Source: CAIRYW01 sp041665985
GTDB taxonomy: Bacteria; Patescibacteriota; Minisyncoccia; Phycocordibacterales; CAIRYW01
Reading direction: 5' to 3'
Length of the DNA: 16,796 nucleotides
Assembly (NCBI GenBank): GCA_041665985.1
Contig: JBAYHV010000018.1
Location: forward strand, 1 to 16,796
Part shown: piece by piece, positions 11,720 through 16,796 of the stretch
Layout: the number at the start of each line of letters is the position of its first letter
Position numbering within the stretch: position 1 is the stretch's first letter
Notes under the pieces: generated by a model
Seen by the model: the letters and a program-made list of their open reading frames with translations, nothing else
What the model was told of the DNA's origin: nothing
Databases searched by the model: none
Made by a program: the position numbers and the translations under genes

Positions 11720-13369
11720 TTATTTTTTTGAAATATGCTCGTTAATATATTCCTTACTTCCCCCGACTTTTTTGCCAGGGTTAAAAATATTTTGAGGATC
11801 AAAGATATTTTTTACGTCAACAAATAAACTATAAATTTTTTCTCCAAACATTTCTTCTAAATATGGAGTTCTAATAATTCCATCATTATGCTCTGCAGTA
11901 ATTGTTCCTCCGTACTCTTTTATTAAAGCAAAAACTTTTTCAGAAACTGGAACAATTTTTGCCCGCTCACTTTCCTTTGTTAGATCCATCAAAGGAATAA
12001 TGTGATAGTTTCCATCTCCCGCGTGTCCTGCAATATTTGCTTTAATTTTATTATCTTTCAAAATTTTCAAAAGTTTTGGCAAAAACTCCGGCATTTTTTC
12101 GGGTAAAATACAAAAATCTTCCACAAAAGGAGCAGTTCTCTTTCCATGAACATGCTGGCGAAGCAGGTTGAAACTCTCTCTTCTCATGACCCAATATTTT
12201 TCTTCATCTAATTCATTTTTTAAAACACGAAGTTGGATTCCTCCAAACCTTCCTAATTTGGTTACAATCTCTTTTGTTTTTCTGTCTATTTCGTTTTGAC
12301 TATCTTCCGTTAGTTCGATCATCACAATAAGCTTTGGCAATCTCATCATTTTTATTCCTATCCAAACCTCAGGTAAAAATTGCAATGCAAATTTTACAAA
12401 ACTGCTGTGAGCTTTTTTTGCGATCTCAGGCATAAACTTAATCCCAAGCTTTAAAGTAGCATCATCAAAGGTTTCCATACTTTCTGGATCATAAGGCAGA
12501 ACTTCATTTACAACCTTTGGCAGATCATCCCAACTCTTAAAAAAAGCCACTATCATTTTTCTAAAAGGTTTTTCTTTTATTAGTCTCACTTTTGCTTCCG
12601 TCAAAATCCCAAGAGTTCCTTGCGAACCCACAAAAAGCTGTGTCAGATCAAAAATATTCTTTTCTTTGTTCAAAATTTTCCACAACGCGTAGCCTGAAGA
12701 ATTTTTGTGAACTTTGGGTTCTGCGTTTTTTATCTCCTCATAATTTTTTTCTACAAGCTCATATGTTTTTTTGTAAAGATCTCCTTCAAAATCCCCTTGA
12801 GCAATTTTCTGTTTAGTCTCCTCAAGAGTTAAAGGTTTTATTGCGTATTCATTTCCATCAGACAAAACCATTTTGAGTTCTAGACAATAATCTCTGGTCT
12901 GGCCGTAACGAAGAGTTCTTTCCCCAGCAGAGTTATTCATCACCATTCCGCCAAAAGCAGCCAACTGTTTGGAAGCAGGATATGAAGGATACGAAATATA
13001 TTTTGGCAGTGCGATAGCTTCAAAATCTCGATAAAAAACTCCTGGTTCAACAGTAACCTCTAAATTTTCAAAATCGATCTCATCTTTTTTAAAATACTTT
13101 GTAAAATCAAGAATAATTGATTCACTTAAAGGACCACCTGTCATATCAGATCCCGCTGATCTTCCTGTGATAGACAATTCAGGATGATCTAATTTGTTTT
13201 CATTTACAAATTTAACAATATTTTTTACATCATCTTTATCTTTTGGATACACAACAAGCTTTGGAGCTACCTCAAGCAAGCTTGCGTCATGGCTATACTT
13301 TTTAATAGTTTCAATATCATCAATAACATCTCCTTTGATGATTTTTTGTAATTCTAATTTTAAATCCAT
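11720..13369 (-). CDS. FAD-linked oxidoreductase, GlcD / D-lactate dehydrogenase family
   Basis: The product (549 residues from the ATG at 13369, MDLKLELQKIIKGDV) has the order FAD_binding_4 then FAD-oxidase_C. Visible: KLVVYPKDKDDVKNIVKFVN; the pyrophosphate-binding loop LSITGRSAGSDMTGGPL (about 66-82); GGMVMNNSAGERTLRYG (140-156); GSQGTLGILTEAKVRL; and the C-terminal motifs IAGHAGDGNYH (446-456) and TAEHNDGI (491-498), which correspond to GHxGDGNxH and SGEHGDG. By family it oxidises a 2-hydroxy acid such as D-lactate or glycolate and passes electrons from FAD to an acceptor. The substrate is not deducible. G-to-N in the EHGDG-like motif is unusual. The frame extends to 13411, but the added MFRVWVLEFSILNT lies in a repeat. 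A TATTTT box lies 7 nt before the chosen ATG. Confidence 0.92.
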   Translation of the reverse strand: MDLKLELQKIIKGDVIDDIETIKKYSHDASLLEVAPKLVVYPKDKDDVKNIVKFVNENKLDHPELSITGRSAGSDMTGGPLSESIILDFTKYFKKDEIDFENLEVTVEPGVFYRDFEAIALPKYISYPSYPASKQLAAFGGMVMNNSAGERTLRYGQTRDYCLELKMVLSDGNEYAIKPLTLEETKQKIAQGDFEGDLYKKTYELVEKNYEEIKNAEPKVHKNSSGYALWKILNKEKNIFDLTQLFVGSQGTLGILTEAKVRLIKEKPFRKMIVAFFKSWDDLPKVVNEVLPYDPESMETFDDATLKLGIKFMPEIAKKAHSSFVKFALQFLPEVWIGIKMMRLPKLIVMIELTEDSQNEIDRKTKEIVTKLGRFGGIQLRVLKNELDEEKYWVMRRESFNLLRQHVHGKRTAPFVEDFCILPEKMPEFLPKLLKILKDNKIKANIAGHAGDGNYHIIPLMDLTKESERAKIVPVSEKVFALIKEYGGTITAEHNDGIIRTPYLEEMFGEKIYSLFVDVKNIFDPQNIFNPGKKVGGSKEYINEHISKK

Positions 13370-13377
13370 TGTGTTTA

Positions 13378-13470
13378 AAATACTAAATTCTAATACCCAA
13401 ACTCTAAACAATATCTAAATTCAAATTTTTCAATATTTAAATATTTGAATTTATTTGGGATTTAGTATTT
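13378..13470. repeat. AT-rich long hairpin between two minus-strand genes
   Basis: The outer stem AAATACTAAAT (13378-13388) pairs with ATTTAGTATTT (13460-13470), extended by CCCAAA/TTTGGG. The inner stem AAATTCAAAT (13417-13426) pairs with ATTTGAATTT (13443-13452). The words (AAATACTAAATTC, TTTGAATTT) resemble those of the 2560-2760 block. It fills the gap upstream of the oxidoreductase gene. Confidence 0.6.
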
Positions 13471-13490
13471 CAGATTTAGAGCTTATTCAA

Positions 13491-13982
13491 TTATTTCTTA
13501 ATTACGGGTTTTGTAGTTTTGACAGGTTTTTTTACAGGGGTCTTTACTGGAGCTTTTACGGTTGGTTTTTGAATTTGTTCTGGTTGAACTGTATCAATAA
13601 CCAATCTTGCAACAATTGAATTTCCGTTGATAGTACCTTGCGCAATCACTCTATCTCCAATTTTAATACTTTCGATTGAAGCAGTAGTAGTTGAACCTGA
13701 TTTAATAATTCTTGCATTGGTTGCATCGACAGTAAAATCAATACTTGCAGTTGTAGTTGAGGTCGGATTTGGTCTCTGAATCGTTTGCATAACAATTGTA
13801 GAACCCGTAATACTTGAAACCGTGCCGATCATACTGCTTCCATTTGGATTAACAGGTCTGTTCTGATTTTGACCATACAATCCTCCATACTGTTGATTAT
13901 TATCAACTGGCGCATGTGCCCCAAACATTCCGTGCCAAATACCGGCAACTCCCATCATCATTACTCCAATAAATTTAGGCAT
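13491..13982 (-). CDS. Secreted DUF5666-like beta-barrel protein
   Basis: The 163-residue protein starts with MPKFIGVMMMGVAGIWHGMF, a hydrophobic signal or anchor. A Gln/Asn/Gly-rich linker follows (DNNQQYGGLYGQNQNRP). The beta domain (about 50-130) contains MIGTVSSITGSTIVMQT, TVDATNARIIKSG and IKIGDRVIAQGTINGNSIVA. The pattern 'G.V..I.g..i.v', 'vd.a.a.i..', 'ikvGD.V.v.G...g..i.A..' is what DUF5666/OB-like domains show (from knowledge of that family). The C-terminus is a repetitive Pro/Lys/Val/Thr tail (KTPVKKPVKTTKPVIKK) that may bind the anionic cell surface. It would act outside the membrane; the function is unknown. An extended -10 (TGATATAAT) lies 47 nt upstream, so this mRNA has a normal leader. 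Confidence 0.75.
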   Translation of the reverse strand: MPKFIGVMMMGVAGIWHGMFGAHAPVDNNQQYGGLYGQNQNRPVNPNGSSMIGTVSSITGSTIVMQTIQRPNPTSTTTASIDFTVDATNARIIKSGSTTTASIESIKIGDRVIAQGTINGNSIVARLVIDTVQPEQIQKPTVKAPVKTPVKKPVKTTKPVIKK

Positions 13983-14029
13983 AATATTTTTTGAATTAAT
14001 TGAGTGTAAAACTCCCTACTAATGTATTG

Positions 14030-14035
14030 ATTATA
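14030..14035 (-). promoter_or_regulatory. Extended -10 of the DUF5666-like gene
   Basis: The minus strand reads TGA-TATAAT, a perfect -10 with the TGn extension, 47 nt before the ATG. It lies just downstream of the helicase terminator. No clear -35 is seen, as is common for extended -10 promoters. Confidence 0.6.
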
Positions 14036-14063
14036 TCACAACAATAATTTCAATTTCTACACG

Positions 14064-14100
14064 AACAAAACCCCGTTCGCTTCGCGAACGGGGTTTTGTT
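14064..14100. terminator. Strong bidirectional terminator after the helicase gene
   Basis: A 17-bp perfect stem AACAAAACCCCGTTCGC (14064-14080) / GCGAACGGGGTTTTGTT (14084-14100) has a 3-nt loop, with a GC-rich centre and A/T-rich ends. It lies 47 nt after the helicase stop and 28 nt before the -10 of the next gene. Confidence 0.9.
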
Positions 14101-14147
14101 TTAATTTAATTTCTCTTAACTCCTAACTAAATCCTCTAAACTCACAC

Positions 14148-15527
14148 TTATCCGTTGATGAAAGTAAGAGCCTTTCCTTTTTTTCCTGCTCTACCTGTTC
14201 TACCGATTCGGTGAATATAGTCGTCGTAGGTTGCTGGAATATCGTAGTTAATAACATGACTTACATCACTTACATCAATTCCTCTTGCTGCAACGTCAGT
14301 CGCAACTAGAACTTGAATATGATTATCTTTGAAAAGTCCTAAAGCCTTTTGTCTCTTTGATTGGTTTTTGTTTCCGTGAATAGACTCTGCTTTGAACCCT
14401 CTTGCAATTAGATCTTTACTTAATCTTTCTACGCCGTGTTTTGTTTCTCCAAAAACTAATACCTTAGTGAAACCTTCACTTGATAGAAGTTGTTGCAAAA
14501 CATCAACTTTGTTTTTTCCTTTTTCAACTCTAACAACATCTTGATCAACACTTTTTGAAGTGTCTCCTGTTTTTACAGAAATTGAAACTGGTTCTTTCAA
14601 AAATTCTTTGATTAGAACTTCAACTTCACGAGACATAGTTGCTGAGAAGAAAAGAGTATGTCGATCTTTTGGCATTTTGGCCATAAAAAATCTCATATCG
14701 TTTACGAATCCCATATCAAGCATTCTGTCTGCTTCGTCGAGCACAGCTGTTTTGAACATTGAAAGATCTAAACATCTTTTTTCAACAAGATCTTTAATTC
14801 TTCCTGGTGTTCCGATAACGAAATTGTGTTGACGTCTAAGTCCTGCCATTTGTTTTGCAATTGGAGCTCCTCCTACAGCACAAACAGAAAAGATCGGAAG
14901 ATATTTAGCAAAGCCCAAAAGCTCTACTTCAATTTGTTGAGCAAGTTCGCGTGTTGGAACTGCAACAAGAATTCTTTCTTTTGGATCTTTTAGAACTTTA
15001 TTAATTAATGGAATAAGAAAGGCTGCTGTTTTTCCAGTACCAGTATTTGCAATACCAACAACGTCCATTCCTTTTAATACATAAGGTATTGCTCTATCCT
15101 GAATTGGAGTAGGAGTTTTATATCCTTTTTTAATAATATTATCCTTAAGACGAGGATCAATTTCGAAATCAACGAAATTGTGTTCGGGTACAAAGTGAAC
15201 GGTTTCTTCTGTGATAACAGCTTTGTTTATAAATTTAGAAGAATCAATTGAACTTCTAAAACTTCTACCTCTACCGCCTCCTCCGCCGCTACCGCCGCGT
15301 CCTCCTCTTCCGCCAGAAGAATTTCCTCCTCTTGAAGGACCTCTTCCAGAACTTGAAGAACCTCCTTTATAACCTGATCCTCCACCTCTATAACCACTAC
15401 TTGTTCCAGTAGTTTTTGATCTTGGGCCAAAAGAAGACTCACTACCTGGTCCTGTTCTTGGTCTTGTGCCAAAAGAGGAACCTCCTCTATTTGTGGAATT
15501 ACTTCCACCATTATTTTTTTTAAACAT
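14148..15527 (-). CDS. DEAD-box RNA helicase with N-terminal Gly/Arg/Ser-rich tail
   Basis: The product is 459 residues from the ATG at 15527 (MFKKNNGGSNSTNRGG). Residues 8-92 are low complexity, with many RGG, GGS and TGP units, and are predicted disordered. The helicase core follows: Q-motif GYKTPTPIQDRAIP, Walker A ANTGTGKT (160-167), PTRELAQQ, TPGRI, VLDEADRMLD with DEAD (264-267), SAT, and HRIGRTGRAG. The chain stops 11 residues after motif VI, so there is no C-terminal extension. It unwinds RNA using ATP, probably in ribosome assembly or mRNA turnover. RGG tails of bacterial DEAD-box proteins are usually C-terminal; here the tail is N-terminal. The frame extends to a GTG at 15560, but MLFFIIATRKK looks spurious. 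The promoter (TTGACG-17-TATTAT) lies about 190 nt upstream, so the mRNA has a long leader. Confidence 0.95.
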   Translation of the reverse strand: MFKKNNGGSNSTNRGGSSFGTRPRTGPGSESSFGPRSKTTGTSSGYRGGGSGYKGGSSSSGRGPSRGGNSSGGRGGRGGSGGGGGRGRSFRSSIDSSKFINKAVITEETVHFVPEHNFVDFEIDPRLKDNIIKKGYKTPTPIQDRAIPYVLKGMDVVGIANTGTGKTAAFLIPLINKVLKDPKERILVAVPTRELAQQIEVELLGFAKYLPIFSVCAVGGAPIAKQMAGLRRQHNFVIGTPGRIKDLVEKRCLDLSMFKTAVLDEADRMLDMGFVNDMRFFMAKMPKDRHTLFFSATMSREVEVLIKEFLKEPVSISVKTGDTSKSVDQDVVRVEKGKNKVDVLQQLLSSEGFTKVLVFGETKHGVERLSKDLIARGFKAESIHGNKNQSKRQKALGLFKDNHIQVLVATDVAARGIDVSDVSHVINYDIPATYDDYIHRIGRTGRAGKKGKALTFING

Positions 15528-15707
15528 TTTTTTTCTAGTCGCAATTATGAAGAAAAGCACTGCCTATTAAGGCTGTAGTTAACTTATTTTAATAAATGCG
15601 TAAGGCGACTAATGTCTCTATGAGTTTCAAAAAAGACTTTAGTTGCCTCTAATTTCTGTGAAAACCCTTACGGATCGACAAGAAACAAAACTTATGAGAT
15701 TGACTTA
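15528..15707 (-). promoter_or_regulatory. Long structured 5' leader of the helicase mRNA
   Basis: From the predicted transcription start near 15707 to the ATG is about 180 nt without an open frame of note. It contains an imperfect 15-bp stem: AGGCAACTAAAGTCT in the mRNA (15634-15648) with AGACATTAGTCGCCT (15603-15617), two mismatches. Long structured leaders are known for cold-induced DEAD-box genes in other bacteria; a regulatory role here is inference. Confidence 0.5.
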
Positions 15708-15714
15708 CTTTCAT

Positions 15715-15743
15715 ATAATATACTAAAAAATAGGTTCCGTCAA
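15715..15743 (-). promoter_or_regulatory. Consensus-type promoter of the helicase gene
   Basis: On the minus strand TTGACG (15738-15743), a 17-nt spacer and TATTAT (15715-15720). This is the best -35/-10 pair in the window and the only clear one that is far from a start codon. Confidence 0.8.
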
Positions 15744-15777
15744 CCCTCTGATATACATTGCTACATATAGCTCCTGC

Positions 15778-15790
15778 GAGGCTTAGCCTC
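15778..15790. repeat. Short GC-rich hairpin after the C39-like gene
   Basis: GAGGC-TTA-GCCTC lies 11 nt after the stop of the C39-like gene. It has no T-tract, so it is at best a weak or Rho-assisted terminator. Confidence 0.4.
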
Positions 15791-15801
15791 CCACAAACTA
15801 C

Positions 15802-16587
15802 TTAATTTGCAGTAGTAAAAATAACTCGTGCAAAACCATTAGCTTTTCTCTCCGCATAATTGTAATCATTAAGGGAATTCATATACAAATTATAGCCATA
15901 CCTATGATTTACCCCATCGATCTCATCTCCTGGATCATCAACAATAAATTCTTTTTTATTGTCGTCATACCCTTCTACAACCGTTGAATGATAAGCAGAG
16001 CCCGTTGGTAAAAAAGGAATATTAGGATTCTTAAGATTAAAGCCATTGTGAAATGCAATGACAGGATGTCCTCCATCTATTTGTCTTTTAATTTCTTCAA
16101 TTGTTGGATTTGTTTTTATAACTCCTTTAAATGAAGAATAATTATTCACCAAATAATTACTTCTTTCTGCATCAGAATTTGCATTTGATCCAAAAACCTT
16201 ATCTTGGACATCAAATAACATCTGCATAAAAGCTTTTGCCTCAGTCAAATTTACAACTTTTTCTCCCTTGTAGAATTTTTCCACCATAGTTATTGAAGCT
16301 TCCTCGCAAGCATTTTTCCAAGGTCCTACCCAAATATTATTTGGAGCTTCACTGACATAAGGAACATCAAGCGCTACTTTTTCAGGTTTTGTTGCAGGAC
16401 TTACTTCTGGGGTTGTAGGTTTAGGAGTCTCCAGAGTTGGACCAGAAGTTGTTATGCCTTGCTCGGTAATATTTTTTTTGCTGGTATTTAAAAATAAAAT
16501 AGTAGCTACAATTGCAAACATAAATACTCCATATAAAATGGGTTCAAGAATATTTCGATTAAAAATTTTTTCAGTTAAAAATGACAC
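15802..16587 (-). CDS. Membrane-anchored C39-like cysteine peptidase
   Basis: The 261-residue protein starts at GTG. It has one membrane segment (about 17-33), a Pro/Thr/Ser-rich linker (46-68) and a papain-like domain (about 70-260) with the C39_2 pattern. LDVPYVSEAPNNIW begins the domain, and WKNACEEASITMVEKFY carries the likely catalytic C94. GGHPVIAFHNGF and GSAYHSTVVEGYDD carry the likely catalytic H200. FIVDDPGDE carries D217/D218 as the third residue. By family it cleaves peptides or acts on cell-wall peptides; the topology (short N-terminus inside) places the domain outside the membrane. It has no ABC transporter domain, so it is not a complete bacteriocin exporter. A TGn-extended TATAAT ends 15 nt before the GTG. 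GTG is the first codon after which the anchor reads through and no ATG fits better. Confidence 0.85.
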   Translation of the reverse strand: MSFLTEKIFNRNILEPILYGVFMFAIVATILFLNTSKKNITEQGITTSGPTLETPKPTTPEVSPATKPEKVALDVPYVSEAPNNIWVGPWKNACEEASITMVEKFYKGEKVVNLTEAKAFMQMLFDVQDKVFGSNANSDAERSNYLVNNYSSFKGVIKTNPTIEEIKRQIDGGHPVIAFHNGFNLKNPNIPFLPTGSAYHSTVVEGYDDNKKEFIVDDPGDEIDGVNHRYGYNLYMNSLNDYNYAERKANGFARVIFTTAN

Positions 16588-16602
16588 AATATTGCGGATT
16601 TA

Positions 16603-16608
16603 ATTATA
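16603..16608 (-). promoter_or_regulatory. Extended -10 of the C39-like gene
   Basis: The minus strand reads TGT-TATAAT, 15 nt before the GTG start. The predicted leader is about 8 nt, too short for a Shine-Dalgarno site at normal spacing. Confidence 0.6.
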
Positions 16609-16636
16609 ACATCACAAATTACTAAACAACTCTTTT

Positions 16637-16665
16637 TGTCATTCCCGCGCAGGCGGGAATCTAGA
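16637..16665. repeat. REP-like palindrome, single copy
   Basis: TGTCATTCCCGCG, CAG, GCGGGAATCTAGA is identical in its core to the copies at 8811 and 8875, and to the reverse complement of 11358-11386 including the CTAG end. It lies upstream of the C39-like gene. Confidence 0.85.
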
Positions 16666-16738
16666 AAGCGTAAATAAAGTCCCTCGCAGCAAGCAGACAG
16701 AGGTATTAAATACCGAACTCGCTTTTCTCGTACTTAAA

Positions 16739-16754
16739 CCGCCCCGAGGGGCGG
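16739..16754. repeat. GC-rich hairpin near the right edge
   Basis: CCGCCCC-GA-GGGGCGG, flanked on the minus strand by TTTAAG. It could be the core of a terminator for a gene beyond the right edge. Confidence 0.4.
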
Positions 16755-16764
16755 GGTATTTACC

Positions 16765-16795
16765 CTTTGTTCCGCCTGCATTCGGATGTCGTGAA
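16765..16795. repeat. Dispersed repeat CTTTGT-CCG-TCGGATGTC, copy 2
   Basis: It shares CTTTGT, CCG, TCGGATGTC and TGAA, in register, with 8384-8414. It is cut close to the window end, so its full extent is unknown. Confidence 0.4.
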
Positions 16796-16796
16796 T

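Noticed and set aside
15227..15544. A 105-residue minus-strand frame overlapping the helicase start, rich in EVLQEEE-like sequence.
   Set aside because: It is the Gly/Arg-rich tail of the helicase read in another frame; repetitive GGA/TCC codons create it.
15802..16587. A bacteriocin-processing or exporting system, suggested by the C39-like peptidase.
   Set aside because: There is no ABC transporter domain and no small double-glycine leader peptide nearby. A lone anchored C39_2 domain more likely has another envelope role.

Overview
The window looks like a chromosomal segment of a small-genome Candidate Phyla Radiation bacterium (Patescibacteria, probably of the Paceibacteria/Parcubacteria type). 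This is an inference from several things seen together: AT-rich DNA; very compact housekeeping proteins (a 234-residue PheS without the usual N-terminal coiled coil, a PheT without the inserted tRNA-binding domain, a 196-residue EF-Ts); almost no recognisable Shine-Dalgarno sites; and many copies of a short GTCATTCCCGC...GCGGGAAT palindrome between genes. No phage, IS element or CRISPR array is visible.

Layout. Positions 1-1162 (minus) hold pheS followed by the 5' part of pheT, which runs off the left edge. Positions 1337-3515 (plus) hold a membrane-bound family 2 glycosyltransferase and a membrane-anchored thioredoxin-fold protein. Converging on them, 3496-4823 (minus) is a two-gene unit: a very short EPSP-synthase-like protein and a divergent inorganic pyrophosphatase whose conserved reading frame is broken by one in-frame UGA. 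Positions 4870-6960 (minus) are rpsB, tsf, a small membrane protein and tRNA-Thr(UGU), closed by a strong terminator. Positions 7003-8366 (minus) are rpmE (type B L31) and prfA. Positions 8525-8797 (plus) carry a small gene bracketed by its own promoter and terminator.

Positions 8974-11055 (minus) are rplY (L25/Ctc) and a secreted coiled-coil/lytic-transglycosylase protein. Positions 11056-11409 are non-coding and full of inverted repeats, with a possible insertion flanked by 20-bp direct repeats. Positions 11410-13369 (minus) are a GlcD-type FAD oxidoreductase and a small coiled-coil protein. Positions 13491-14035 (minus) are a secreted DUF5666-like protein. Positions 14064-15743 (minus) are a DEAD-box RNA helicase with an N-terminal RGG tail, a long leader, a consensus promoter and a strong terminator. 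Positions 15802-16608 (minus) are a membrane-anchored C39-like cysteine peptidase, followed by repeats to the right edge.

The genes are mainly translation machinery (PheST, S2, EF-Ts, RF1, L31, L25, tRNA-Thr, an RNA helicase) interleaved with cell-envelope proteins (glycosyltransferase, murein hydrolase, C39 peptidase, thioredoxin-like and DUF5666-like proteins). The points most worth a second look are the mini-EPSP-synthase next to the UGA-interrupted pyrophosphatase, the recurring -10 boxes only 6-15 nt before start codons (leaderless or near-leaderless mRNAs), and the palindromic repeat family with a possible mobile copy.
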